From Emticicia fluvialis (GTDB lineage: Bacteria > Bacteroidota > Bacteroidia > Cytophagales > Spirosomataceae), in contig NZ_JANUSD010000003.1 in NCBI RefSeq assembly GCF_024793945.1, forward strand, positions 186,001 to 250,000: a stretch of 64,000 nucleotides of DNA, given 5' to 3'. Position numbers and translations under genes: made by a program. Shown one piece after another: positions 25,949 to 35,412 of the stretch. Below the pieces are notes generated by a model that saw only the letters and a list, made by a program, of their open reading frames with translations, did no database searches and was not told where the DNA came from. Numbering within the stretch: position 1 is the first letter of the stretch; every line of letters starts with the position of its first letter.

Positions 25949-28096
25949 CTATATTTTTCTGATAAGCAGCTTCTGCCCTATTTTAACATCTCGGCTGGTC
26001 ATATTGTTCCATTCCTGAATCTGCTTCATGGTAACATCATATTTCTTTGAAATACTGAAAAGCGTTTCGCCCCTAACTACCTTATGCGATTTAACCACCG
26101 ATGCTCTGGCTGGCTCAGTTTTCTCTTTAGCCGGGTTTTCTTTTACCGTTGTTTCTCTTGTTTCGTAGGCGGGGCTGTCTTTGTAGCCCACTATCAGTTG
26201 TTGCCCTGATTTTACTCTCTCCTTCACCGAAAAATTATTCCACTCGGCCAGGTCTCGCACTGAAACATTATACTTGCGGGCTATACTGTATAAGTTCTGG
26301 CCCGGCGTTACTCTGTAATAAACCTTTTTAGGCGCTACGCTGGCTCTGGTGCTTTTGTCGGCCTCTGGTTCACGCATAATCACTGTTTTAGGTGTAACAG
26401 ATGGCTTGCCGGTTGATGTTGACGCCGTATACACAGGTTTTTCGTCTTCTATTTTAATAATCGGCACGGTGTCTGCCTCATCATCTGTCGACTGGCCCGG
26501 CAATGGTGTTACTTTGGTTTCTGCTGCCGCAGACGGCTCCGGCTGTTTAGTGGCTGGCCTTTTACTGGCACGCTCTATTACTACGGTTTCAGAGGCTTGT
26601 GGTTCTCTTACCACTTCGCGTTCCGGGGCTTTGGTATTTTTGGCCAGTACTTCTGGTTTGGTGTTTGTTTTCTGGTCAAACTTCTCCATTAGTGGTAGTG
26701 GTTGGGCAGGCACTACTTCCTGCGGCTTAGGCTTAGGTTCTATACCGGTTTGCAGCGGCTGGTGTTTCGGCCGTTTTCTTTGCAGATAAACTACCTGGCC
26801 TTCGCGTATTTCCGCAGGGTCGCTTAAGCGGTTGTATTTCAGCAGGCTATGCAGTTTTACACCATAAGCCTGAGAAAGCTCCCAGGTCGACTCCCCCGTT
26901 TTTAAATCTGCCTCTGCCACAGGCCCCCTGCTGTATTTACGTTGCAGGTAATATACTTTACCCGGCACAACCACGTCGGCATCGGTCATGTCGTTATATA
27001 ATAAAAAGCTCTTCACCGATACCCTGCCGGCTTTGGCCAGCGAGGCCACATCGTCGCCGGTTTTGGCCAAAATACCTTTCTTCTCGTTTATTTCATAAAA
27101 AACAGGGCCATCATCATTTTTAGCGGGTTTGCCAGTGCGTACCAACACGGGGTATCCGGCATGATTGGCCGTAGGTCTGGCTATTACAGGTGCAGGCGTT
27201 ACGGTTTCTTTTTCGGCAGGTTTTGTGTTATTGGGCATCAGTGACGATTGCCCGATGGCCTTAATCTGAACCAGGTCCAGCCTGTTGGCAGGTACAAAAA
27301 GTGCCACTGAGTAATCGTCAGGTATGGTAGATGTCTGCAACCACGAATTATGTTTTTTCAGCTCAATAAGGTCTATTTCAAAAACGGCGGCTATTTCGGC
27401 CAGGGTTTTGCCTTTGCCCTGGCGGTACTCAAAAAAGGCCCATTCGTTTTGCTTCATCTGGCTTACGCGGTGTTCAAAAGCCAGACGTGCAGCTATTGTT
27501 TTAATCAGGTAGCGGTCGGTACGGGCATTAAAAGTTACAGAAGAAGCATTGACCCATTCAGACGGTACAATTTTGCTGATACCGGCAGCACCCAGCAGGT
27601 AAGAATATAAAGAGGAAATCCAGTTTTTGTAAATCTGGTTGCTGCGCTTCAGATACCTTGCCGCAGCTTTGGTAGAGGCATAGATATTTTTTCGTTCATC
27701 AATGACGTTATCAACCCGCAGGCCCAGTTCCTGAGCCGTAGGGGCTTTCATTTGCCAGAAACCAACGGCGTTTGAACTGGAAACGGCATCGGGCAGCAAT
27801 GAGCTTTCAACCACGGCCAGGTACTTGAAATCGTCAGGCACTTTTTCATCTGCCAGAATACGTTCTATAACCGGAAAATACCACTGAATACGCTGCAATT
27901 TATCCTGAACATATCTGTTTTCAGGAATCAACAGCGCAGATACTTCTTTTTCAACAAGTGCCTGGGCGTCGGCATCCAACTGCACTGAAACACCTGCAAA
28001 CACTACCTTTTTGGGTACCTGCGGTAACGACGACTGCTGCGCCAGCACTGCCTGAAAACCTACCACAAAAAACGAAAGCACAAAAATTCTTTTCAT
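25949..28096 (-). CDS. LysM-containing lytic transglycosylase (MltD-like)
   Basis: Exported peptidoglycan-cleaving enzyme. After a signal peptide (residues 1-19) comes an SLT domain with the catalytic Glu in AVVESSL and the family blocks A-V-G-F-W-Q-M-K and AAARYLKR. Four LysM-type peptidoglycan-binding modules follow: two divergent ones in the middle (about 340-400 and 400-455), and two canonical ones at the C-terminus (ITPGQ-like TPGQNLYSIARKYNV and VRGETLFSISKKYDV), separated by a long Pro/Glu/Lys-rich linker. Bacteroidota homologues belong to cell-wall turnover. Confidence 0.92.
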   Translation of the reverse strand: MKRIFVLSFFVVGFQAVLAQQSSLPQVPKKVVFAGVSVQLDADAQALVEKEVSALLIPENRYVQDKLQRIQWYFPVIERILADEKVPDDFKYLAVVESSLLPDAVSSSNAVGFWQMKAPTAQELGLRVDNVIDERKNIYASTKAAARYLKRSNQIYKNWISSLYSYLLGAAGISKIVPSEWVNASSVTFNARTDRYLIKTIAARLAFEHRVSQMKQNEWAFFEYRQGKGKTLAEIAAVFEIDLIELKKHNSWLQTSTIPDDYSVALFVPANRLDLVQIKAIGQSSLMPNNTKPAEKETVTPAPVIARPTANHAGYPVLVRTGKPAKNDDGPVFYEINEKKGILAKTGDDVASLAKAGRVSVKSFLLYNDMTDADVVVPGKVYYLQRKYSRGPVAEADLKTGESTWELSQAYGVKLHSLLKYNRLSDPAEIREGQVVYLQRKRPKHQPLQTGIEPKPKPQEVVPAQPLPLMEKFDQKTNTKPEVLAKNTKAPEREVVREPQASETVVIERASKRPATKQPEPSAAAETKVTPLPGQSTDDEADTVPIIKIEDEKPVYTASTSTGKPSVTPKTVIMREPEADKSTRASVAPKKVYYRVTPGQNLYSIARKYNVSVRDLAEWNNFSVKERVKSGQQLIVGYKDSPAYETRETTVKENPAKEKTEPARASVVKSHKVVRGETLFSISKKYDVTMKQIQEWNNMTSRDVKIGQKLLIRKI

Positions 28097-28306
28097 GAGC
28101 TAATGAGTTATTAGTAAAAGCACAAATTTTAGGAATGATAAGACGGTCTTTCAAAATCTGCCTGCAGGCAACAAGAAATTGCATCTTTTTAAATACGGCT
28201 TAGCTTAATAAGCCGCATACTCAATTCTAAATTCAGCAAAAGAATATGGCAGCAGTTTGTTTCTCTTCAAATGAGAATATCTGGTAAGTTTATTAAGAGT
28301 TATTAA

Positions 28307-28945
28307 TTATTTTTTTCTGAGTACCAGCAACCCATCACGAATGGGCAGCAGGATATTTTCTACGCGGTTATCGTTATGTATAGCATCATTAAACGCCCTG
28401 ATGTTCAGGGTATCTTTATCTTTGGCAGCCGGGTTGCTTACTTTGCCGCTCCACAATACGTTGTCGGCTATGATATAGCCCCCCGGGCGCACCTTATCGA
28501 AAACAATATCATAATACCGCTGGTAATTCAGTTTATCGGCATCAATAAAAACAAGGTCAAACGGCCCTTCCATTTCCGGAATAATCTCCAGTGCATTACC
28601 GATTCTGAAATCTATCTTGTGATGCAACGGCGATTGAGTAAAGAAATTTCTTACAAAATCTTCCAGCTCTTCGTTTACGTCAATTGTAATGATTTTTCCG
28701 TTTTGGGTAAGCCCTTCTGCCAGGCACAACGCCGAGTAACCGGTATAAGTACCGATTTCAAGAATCAGCCCGGGCTGAATCATCTGTGAAAGCATAGCCA
28801 GTAAACGCCCTTGCAGGTGGCCTGAAAGCATACGCGACTGCAAGACTTTTGCATGCGTTTCGCGGTTTAATTTGCTCAGCAGGTCATTTTCAGGCGTGGT
28901 ATGATCCAGACAATATTGGTCAATATCAGCAGGAATAAACTCCAT
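28307..28945 (-). CDS. SAM-dependent O-methyltransferase
   Basis: Class I methyltransferase of the catechol/caffeoyl-CoA O-methyltransferase type. Motif I is LEIGTYTGYSALCLA, the metal/substrate Asp is in FDLVFIDADKLNYQRYYD, and the P-G-G-Y-I-I-A-D-N-V-L-W motif follows. Substrate is unknown. The ATG at 28945 is preferred to 28996 because the predicted -7 box (28964-28971) lies between them. Confidence 0.9.
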   Translation of the reverse strand: MEFIPADIDQYCLDHTTPENDLLSKLNRETHAKVLQSRMLSGHLQGRLLAMLSQMIQPGLILEIGTYTGYSALCLAEGLTQNGKIITIDVNEELEDFVRNFFTQSPLHHKIDFRIGNALEIIPEMEGPFDLVFIDADKLNYQRYYDIVFDKVRPGGYIIADNVLWSGKVSNPAAKDKDTLNIRAFNDAIHNDNRVENILLPIRDGLLVLRKK

Positions 28946-28963
28946 CAGGAAAGCATTTTTATA

Positions 28964-28971
28964 CAAAAATA
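28964..28971 (-). promoter_or_regulatory. -7 box of the O-methyltransferase gene
   Basis: TATTTTTG on the minus strand, a perfect TAnnTTTG, about 19 nt upstream of the chosen ATG. Confidence 0.6.
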
Positions 28972-28994
28972 GAACATATTTCAAAAAAATGAAC

Positions 28995-29018
28995 AAAAAA
29001 GGGGCTTTTTTTGCCCCT
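28995..29018 (-). terminator. Terminator of aroC
   Basis: On the minus strand GGGGC, an A-rich loop, GCCCC and then TTTTTTG. It lies just after the aroC stop. Confidence 0.8.
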
Positions 29019-29051
29019 CAGAAGTTTAAAAGTCATTTTGGTACCGTTTAA

Positions 29052-30131
29052 TTAGCGCTTGTTGCTTCTGCTGCGCAGGCTGAAATCGGCCAGCACCAGG
29101 GCTGCCATTGCCTCAACAATTGGCACCGCACGCGGCAGCACACATGGGTCATGACGGCCCTTGCCCGACACCACAACGGTTTCGCCGGCTTCGTTTACGC
29201 TCTCCTGGTCTTGCATGATTGTGGCCACCGGCTTAAAAGCCACTCTGAAATAAATATCTTCTCCGTTCGAAATTCCGCCTTGTATACCGCCCGAATGATT
29301 GGTGCGGGTATGTACCTTTCCGTCTTCGCCAACGTAAAACTCGTCATTGTGTTGCGAGCCGAATAATGCTACGCCATCAAAGCCGCTGCCATATTCAAAA
29401 CCCTTTACGGCATTAATGCCCAGCATAGCCTTCCCTAGCTCGGCATGAAGTTTATCAAACACAGGTTCGCCCCAGCCTACCGGCACACCTTTGATAACCC
29501 CGGTGATGATACCACCGATAGAATCGCCTTTTTTGCGGGTTTCGTCAATGAAATCAAACATTTTTTGCGCGGTGGCCTCGTCAGGGCAACGCACGGCGTT
29601 ATCGTCGGTTTTGCTCAAATCCAGTTCATAATATTCTTTATCCAGTTTAATATTACCGACCTGCGACACATACGCCTGCACGGTTATTTGCTGTTGCGCC
29701 AGCAGCATTTTAGCCAGCGCCCCGGCCGCTACGCGAGCGGCTGTCTCGCGGGCTGAGCTGCGCCCGCCTCCGCGGTAATCGCGAACACCATATTTGGCGG
29801 TATAGGTGTAGTCGGCATGCGATGGTCTGAACTGATGCGCTATGTGGCTGTAATCTTTAGAGCGTTGGTCTTCATTAAAAATAACCATAGCAATGGGCGT
29901 ACCGGTTGTTTTGCCCTCAAAAATACCCGATAGTACCTGAAACTCGTCGGCCTCTTTGCGTTGGGTGGTAATGCGCGACTGACCCGGTTTGCGGCGGTCT
30001 AGTTCGTGCTGAATGTAGGCTTCATCAAAATCTATTCCTGCGGGGCATCCGTCTATTACTACGCCGATGGCTTTGCCGTGTGATTCACCAAATGTTGAAA
30101 TCTTAAAAATTGTTCCGTAAGTACTACTCAT
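29052..30131 (-). CDS. aroC: Chorismate synthase
   Basis: Makes chorismate from EPSP, the last step of the shikimate pathway, using reduced FMN. The three family signatures are present: GESHGKAIGVVIDGCPAG near the start, GGGRSSARETAARVAAGA in the middle, and RNGRH-like GKGRHDPCVLPRAVPIVEAM near the end. The 359-residue length is standard. It is monocistronic with its own terminator. Confidence 0.97.
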   Translation of the reverse strand: MSSTYGTIFKISTFGESHGKAIGVVIDGCPAGIDFDEAYIQHELDRRKPGQSRITTQRKEADEFQVLSGIFEGKTTGTPIAMVIFNEDQRSKDYSHIAHQFRPSHADYTYTAKYGVRDYRGGGRSSARETAARVAAGALAKMLLAQQQITVQAYVSQVGNIKLDKEYYELDLSKTDDNAVRCPDEATAQKMFDFIDETRKKGDSIGGIITGVIKGVPVGWGEPVFDKLHAELGKAMLGINAVKGFEYGSGFDGVALFGSQHNDEFYVGEDGKVHTRTNHSGGIQGGISNGEDIYFRVAFKPVATIMQDQESVNEAGETVVVSGKGRHDPCVLPRAVPIVEAMAALVLADFSLRSRSNKR

Positions 30132-30872
30132 AAGAGAAAACCGGGTTTTGCTATATTTTAAAACGGGTGTAAAATTAAGATAAAATGTTGGTGTGTGGAT
30201 GATATATTTTGAGTTTTGACTTCAAACTGCTGAGGCAACGGGCCAAAGCGACGAAAATAACTACCGAAGCCTGAACCCCGCATTAAGCTGAAAATACAAT
30301 TATTAAAAAAATGTTAATTTTTCTAATTCTGAAAAAAAAATCAGATTTCAGCCCGCCTTTGGGCAAAAATAAGGCAATCCGGCCGACTATGGCACAAAAA
30401 AAAACCGAGCTCAAAGCGGCCGGTTTTTATTCAATAAACTAAACTAAACTGTATAAAATCTTTTTCTTTGCTAACAATACCCGGCATGTAGCCCCGGGCT
30501 TTTACCGGTTTTTATTCAATTGACAAAAACACACTATCGGCAAAGTTTATATTTTCATTTTCCTGAAACCAAAAACGGATGTTTACAATGTCAGCCATTT
30601 TCAATAGATAATTCTGAGGCTATAAAACTTTCCATCAGGTATCAGGCACTGATTTATTTCTATTTCTTTATCTGCTTGTCTATACAAATACTGGTTCGCC
30701 TAACAAGCAGTTTTTTGCCTCTGCTGCTGTTTCTTTTCATCCTCCGGGCATTTCATTCCGCAAATTAAATACCTAATTACTTTACAAAGCAAACAGACCC
30801 AAACAACCCGTAGGGTTCATCAGCCCGAAATCGGCACTTTTTAAGTAAAAATACTTATCTGCACCACATACC
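30132..30872. other. Long non-coding stretch with a duplicated terminator-like motif
   Basis: No convincing gene. CCGGTTTTTATTCAAT occurs twice (30420-30435 and 30505-30520), each at the 3' side of a GC-rich pairing sequence. The first belongs to the hairpin listed at 30400-30428. An 82-codon open frame on the plus strand at 30520 has no protein-like features. Confidence 0.5.
30400..30428. terminator. Hairpin terminator without an obvious gene
   Basis: AAAAACCG and CGGTTTTT form an 8-bp stem around a 13-nt loop, with a longer T-run on the minus strand. The nearest minus-strand upstream frame starts more than 400 nt away. Confidence 0.55.
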
Positions 30873-31304
30873 TTACCCCCATTGCGGTTTAGAAAAAACT
30901 GCAACTGGCATAAACCCTGAAACCGGATTTTCGCTGGTTTGGGTATTACTAAGTATGGCGTTTGTTGGTAAAAGCACCGGAGCCACAGCCCACCCGGCAG
31001 GATAACCGCCGGAAGCAGACAAAAGCGCTTTTGATGAAGGATACAGCTTTATGATGCTATACGTAACTAACAACGTTGCCTGCGCGGCGTATGTTGCAAG
31101 GCTGGCAAAAAAAATTTTTGCAACAGACCACGTATGTACTGCTTCTGACCACACCCCCATATAAGTACCCTGATGACTAAACCCGCGATATGAAAAACGA
31201 TTAAGATAAGATGCAGAACCCGCACCCATGCCCAATGCATAAGGCACACAGGCAACACCTTGGCAGCCGTAGGTAAGTAGCTTTTTCATTAAAATGCTTT
31301 TCAT
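30873..31304 (-). CDS. Doubtful small membrane-protein-like ORF
   Basis: A 143-codon open frame with an ATG start and a hydrophobic middle (about residues 60-90), with no recognised motif. The C-terminal third has a composition that looks non-native. It could be a fast-evolving gene, a decayed gene or a chance frame. Included only because the interval has nothing better. Confidence 0.25.
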   Translation of the reverse strand: MKSILMKKLLTYGCQGVACVPYALGMGAGSASYLNRFSYRGFSHQGTYMGVWSEAVHTWSVAKIFFASLATYAAQATLLVTYSIIKLYPSSKALLSASGGYPAGWAVAPVLLPTNAILSNTQTSENPVSGFMPVAVFSKPQWG

Positions 31305-31502
31305 AATTAATTATACAAATATAGGCAAAATTGCTTAGAAGTTGTTACCCCAATTGTGGTGATTTTTATGAACGGAAAAAATTAATGATTAACGCACTTA
31401 TCAAAAAAGTCTCATAGCAGCCCGACTGCCCTGGCACATTGCCTAAAAACACTCTGGCACACTTTTTTTGGATATTGTTGAAAGATTTTTTTTAATAAGA
31501 TT

Positions 31503-31943
31503 ATGGAGAACCTTGACGCAAAGCGCACACAACTTGAAAAATTTGTAGGAAAATGGACCACAGTGGGGCAAATTTTACCCACTTCAAACAAGGCTGACAC
31601 TGATATCAGGGGGCATGAGAGCTATGAATGGCTGGAAGGTGAGTATTTTCTTCTACACAATTCTGAACTTGAAATGGGCGACCGCCATCAGAGAACACTG
31701 GAAGTATTTAGTTTTGAAGAACAGGAAAACCATTTCATGACTCAGTTTTATGATAACATCGGTAATTCGGGGCAGTTTCAGGTAACGCTAATGGACGACC
31801 TGTGGATTTTCAGAGGTGAAACCCTGCTGTTTAAAGGTGGCTTCAGTGAAAATGATACCGTTTTCTCAGGCGTATGGGAGCAACTCAACCAGGAAAAAGT
31901 ATGGGCGCCGTATATGCATATCAAATTGGTGAAAGAGGTATAG
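31503..31943 (+). CDS. DUF1579-like small beta-barrel protein
   Basis: A 146-residue soluble protein resembling the DUF1579 family: L-E-K-F-V-G-K-W-T near the start, G-H-E-S-Y-E-W-L-E-G-E-Y-F-L-L, and alternating beta-strands to the end. Related proteins have lipocalin-like folds and unknown function; no signal peptide. It lies just before the repeat block at 31961 and marks the left edge of the AT-rich island. Confidence 0.7.
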   Translation: MENLDAKRTQLEKFVGKWTTVGQILPTSNKADTDIRGHESYEWLEGEYFLLHNSELEMGDRHQRTLEVFSFEEQENHFMTQFYDNIGNSGQFQVTLMDDLWIFRGETLLFKGGFSENDTVFSGVWEQLNQEKVWAPYMHIKLVKEV

Positions 31944-31960
31944 AGAAATAACGTCCTAAT

Positions 31961-32465
31961 TTGGTAGAGCCATAATGCATTGTGGCTTATCGACGAATTT
32001 GCTTACCAAAAATTGAATCTCCTGATTGCAAAAACTACTGGAGCCGTATTGCAATTCAGCTCTACGGAAATTGTCTGCTTTGGTAGAGCCACATTGCATG
32101 TGGCTCAAGGCCTGTCTGTTCGGCGGAAGATGTGAAGTGGTGGAATTTAATTACTGAAAATTTTTGAACTGTTCATTTATGCGTTCCAAGAACGCGATAA
32201 ACACCGAATAAATTTATATTTAGTTGAATATTGACCAATTCAAAATATTTGGGAGCGCTTCTGCCCCAGCCGCAAGCATTGCGGCTCTACGAAAATTGGG
32301 TGCTTTGGTAGAGCCACATTGCATGTGGCTCAAGGCCTGTGCGTTCGGTGAGTGATGCGATGTGGTGGTGATTTGATTACTGAAAATTTTTGAACTGTTC
32401 TTTTATGCGTTCAAAGAACGCAGCAATCTACAGCGACTAAATTTATATTTAGTTGAACGGAGGAT
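31961..32465. repeat. 225-bp tandem repeat block A
   Basis: About two units with a period of 225-226 bp, preceded by a degenerate copy. Each unit contains several perfect palindromes: GAGCCAC-7nt-GTGGCTC (32086-32106 and 32311-32331), GCGTTC-3nt-GAACGC (32181-32195 and 32407-32421), AGCCGCAAGCATTGCGGCT (32268-32286), and a TAAATTTATATTTA-type AT palindrome. It is non-coding on both strands. The same unit forms block B at 34069-34690, in the same orientation. Confidence 0.9.
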
Positions 32466-32469
32466 GTAG

Positions 32470-33150
32470 TTATAATAAATCACTTGCAGACTTTAAATTT
32501 TTCTCCCCATCTTTCATTTTTTGATATTCTTCATCCCTCAGTCTAGCATTTACTTCCATATTGAAGATTTGCAACACTAAATTATATTTGTCTTTAAAAT
32601 ATGCAGAAAGTATTGTTACTCTCTTTTTCCCAACATTCCATCCGGCAATTAAATAGTGTCCTTCGGTTGTATAATCGTTTCTCACAGGAAAATCATATTC
32701 CGGCTTTCCATATTTCTTTGTTAATTCCTTTACCAGAGATTCTTTTTGACTTTTAGTTTCATAAACATATTCGTAACGATTGTAGTTATATCCATTTATT
32801 TCAACTGACCAAAGTGAGTCTTGATAAAATTCAGGTGTAACTACAATAAATTTAAAATCTCCAATTCTATTATTATACATTATTACCGTTCCATCCAAAG
32901 AAGTTGAATAAGGTGTTTTTGTACTTTCTTTAAATTCTTCAAGTTTTTTATCAAAAACTTTCGGTGAAATACCGAAGTATATATTGCCGATAGCTCTATC
33001 TTGGTCAGCAATGGCAACACTATCTTTCCAGGCTTGTGCTTTTTTTGTGCTATCCCTAACAGTTTCCATCCGAATTCTCTCCTTTTCCTTTTTGGATGTG
33101 CAACTTAAAATAGCAAAAAAGCATATTGAAAGAAGTAGAACGTTTTTCAT
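32470..33150 (-). CDS. Putative lipoprotein, unknown function
   Basis: A 226-residue protein with a lipoprotein signal (LLLSICFFAILSCTSKKEK; lipidated Cys17). A charged helical spacer follows, then a mixed alpha/beta domain with GNIYFGISPKVFDKKLEEF and KELTKKYGKPEYDFPV. The latter resembles segments seen in small envelope proteins of Bacteroidota, but no family is named with confidence. AT-rich codon use differs from the flanking core genes. It is bracketed with its neighbour by two 225-bp repeat blocks. Confidence 0.75.
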   Translation of the reverse strand: MKNVLLLSICFFAILSCTSKKEKERIRMETVRDSTKKAQAWKDSVAIADQDRAIGNIYFGISPKVFDKKLEEFKESTKTPYSTSLDGTVIMYNNRIGDFKFIVVTPEFYQDSLWSVEINGYNYNRYEYVYETKSQKESLVKELTKKYGKPEYDFPVRNDYTTEGHYLIAGWNVGKKRVTILSAYFKDKYNLVLQIFNMEVNARLRDEEYQKMKDGEKNLKSASDLL

Positions 33151-33263
33151 ACAATAGATTTATTTTAGTATAAGTTTAAATCTTATTACATTAATAGGTT
33201 CGTAGATTTTTTGGATTCTTATGATGATAATGTTTTTTGTATTGTAAAAAGCAGAATTTAATT

Positions 33264-33803
33264 TTATTCTTCTTTTTTAATGCTGTCTTCGATATACCAT
33301 TTGCGATTAAAGTCGTTGAAATCCTCCATTTGCTTATTAAGAACGCCTATTAATCCACCTTCCCATTCGCCATATACGGCATTGCCCTCGGCATCAAGCA
33401 AATTCTCAGGCATGGTACGAAGCGTATACATTGGATTTTGGTCTCCAAACTCTTCTCCTAATTTTTGGAAGTAATCACCTTTGAGTATAAACTTTAAATT
33501 ATTTCTGAATGATAATTCAACTTTATCAAAAGATTTATCTTTAAGTGCATTAGCAGTATGCAAAAGAACTCTGAATACATCAATAGGGGCTTTTTCATCT
33601 TTTACTTCTTCTAGGTTGAAGGTAAGTGTTTTTGATTGCGTATAATTTTTGTAGTGGACATCAATTTTTATGCCTTCGTTACGAACATCACTATTCAATT
33701 TCTCTTTGACGGGTTTGATAATTGTGAAATAGTTGAAACAGTAGATCACTGCTGGAATAGTTATTACTACTAATACAGCAATAAGAAGAATTAGTTTTTT
33801 CAT
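33264..33803 (-). CDS. Membrane-anchored protein, unknown function
   Basis: About 179 residues from the chosen ATG: an N-terminal transmembrane anchor (LILLIAVLVVITIPAVIYCF) followed by an exported domain of about 150 residues with no recognised motif. A longer reading from 33887 would place 28 extra residues before the anchor; the ATG at 33803 gives a normal signal anchor. It lies 113 nt upstream of the lipoprotein gene on the same strand and shares its AT-rich composition. Confidence 0.65.
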   Translation of the reverse strand: MKKLILLIAVLVVITIPAVIYCFNYFTIIKPVKEKLNSDVRNEGIKIDVHYKNYTQSKTLTFNLEEVKDEKAPIDVFRVLLHTANALKDKSFDKVELSFRNNLKFILKGDYFQKLGEEFGDQNPMYTLRTMPENLLDAEGNAVYGEWEGGLIGVLNKQMEDFNDFNRKWYIEDSIKKEE

Positions 33804-34059
33804 TGGTTTAGGTAAAGGTTTTATTAAAAATGACATTATTGACAATTTGTGTTGCCATCTCTTAATTGTGTTGAAGTATTTAATCAAACAGCATATTTAG
33901 TGACAGCCAAGCAATAAAAGAAATTATAGTTAATTCAAATAAAATATATTTGTATAACAAAGTAAAGATTTCGATAAATATATTTTCGGCTCTATTAAAA
34001 GGAACTCAGATAGGCTTTAGTGCTTAATCCCTCAATGTCTATTATTATTAGAACAACGA
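33804..34059. other. AT-rich non-coding stretch
   Basis: Sequence between the membrane-anchored protein gene and repeat block B. No gene or structured motif recognised. Confidence 0.5.
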
Positions 34060-34690
34060 TACTTCCATGCGTTCCAAGAACGCAATAAACACCGAATAAA
34101 TTTATATTTAGTTGAATATGAACCAATTCAAAATATTTGGGAGCGCTTCTGCCCCAGCCGCAAGCATTGCGGCTCTACGAAAATTGGGTGCTTTGGTAGA
34201 GCCAAATTGTAGGTGGCTCAAGGCCTGTCTGTTCGGCTGATGATGTGAAGTGGTGGAATTTGATTACTGAAAATTTTTATACTGTTCATTGGTGCGTTCC
34301 AAGAACGCAATACACAGCGGCTAAATATATATTTAGTTGAATATTGACCAGTTCAAAATATTTGGGAGCGCTTCTGCCCCAGCCGCAAGCATTGCGGCTC
34401 TACGAAAATTGGGGGCTTTTGTAGAGCCACATTGCATGTGGCTCAAGGCCTGTCTGTTCGGCGGAAGATGTGAAGTGGTGGAATTTGATTACTGAAAATT
34501 TTTGAACTGTTCATTTATGCGTTCCAAGAACGCAATACACAGCGGCTAAATATATATTTAGTTGAATATTGACCAGTTCAAAATATTTGGGAGCGCTTCT
34601 GCCCCAGCTGCAAGCATTGCGGCTCTACGAAAATTGGGGGCTTTTGTAGGCTGAAGGCCTGTCTGTTTTGTGGGTGATGTGAGATGGGTT
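34060..34690. repeat. 225-bp tandem repeat block B
   Basis: Nearly three units with an exact 225-bp period: the GCGTTC-3nt-GAACGC palindrome recurs at 34069-34083, 34294-34308 and 34519-34533. Units are nearly identical and share all palindromes with block A. The last unit carries G to T in AGCTGCAAG, unpairing one base, and has lost the GAGCCAC arm. Confidence 0.9.
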
Positions 34691-34928
34691 TGAGTGATTT
34701 TGTATTTGATATTCTTTTTTCATTTATGAGTTTTAAAAACCTTACCCACACCTGCTAAATATAAATTTTGCAGGACGGGGCAGCATATCATAAGTTAAAA
34801 ATTTGATGAACTTTTAAGCTTGCTTGGCCAAGAATTAAATCCGGCAATATATGAAGTACTTAAAGAGTCTATTACTTTTGTGTACTCCATGAATATTTTA
34901 CAAACAGGGATGATTGAAAATTTCTTAA

Positions 34929-35402
34929 TTATTTTAGAATTGTAATTACTCTTTCGCCATCGGCTTGAGTCCACATTAATTTGTCATTGACCAGAATTTT
35001 TTCCGTGATGCTCATGGTCTTGTCGTTTTTTATGTGAAAGGTAATTACATCTACATCGTTGTCAGTCCAATAGATTTTTACTTTGTTTATATCTCCTGGG
35101 GATTCATGCATTGAAGCGAAAACTCTCATATAATACTTGCCGTTTTGCTGAAATAGTAATGGTTTATTGTAAGGCATCAAGTTAATAGGCCATTTTTGAT
35201 TATTTGCAGATGCATATTCGAGCGCGATATCTCCAAAAACATAGTGGCCAGGCTGATTTTGATTTAATAAATCTATGTTTGTGTCTTTTTTTAGAACGGA
35301 TACCTCAATCGCTGTATCAACTATATCGCAACATATTTCCCTGTGCTTATCGCAGGAGGTTAGGAAAAGGGTTAGGAAGAAGAATGTGATTATCGTTTTC
35401 AT
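34929..35402 (-). CDS. Putative lipoprotein next to the C10 protease remnant
   Basis: A 157-residue lipoprotein (signal TIITFFFLTLFLTSC; lipidated Cys17) with a beta-rich body and no recognised family. It starts 10 nt after the stop of the truncated C10 protease gene and was clearly co-transcribed with it. In Bacteroides fragilis and streptococci, C10 proteases are encoded beside small inhibitors, so an inhibitor role is plausible; this rests on position only. It looks intact although the protease is broken. Confidence 0.65.
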   Translation of the reverse strand: MKTIITFFFLTLFLTSCDKHREICCDIVDTAIEVSVLKKDTNIDLLNQNQPGHYVFGDIALEYASANNQKWPINLMPYNKPLLFQQNGKYYMRVFASMHESPGDINKVKIYWTDNDVDVITFHIKNDKTMSITEKILVNDKLMWTQADGERVITILK

Positions 35403-35412
35403 GGTTTTACTG

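Noticed and set aside
30520..30768. 82-codon ORF on the plus strand
   Set aside because: Starts within a repeated terminator-like motif and has no recognisable domain; likely chance in AT-rich DNA.
31961..34690. CRISPR array
   Set aside because: The repeats are 225 bp with near-identical interiors and no short unique spacers.
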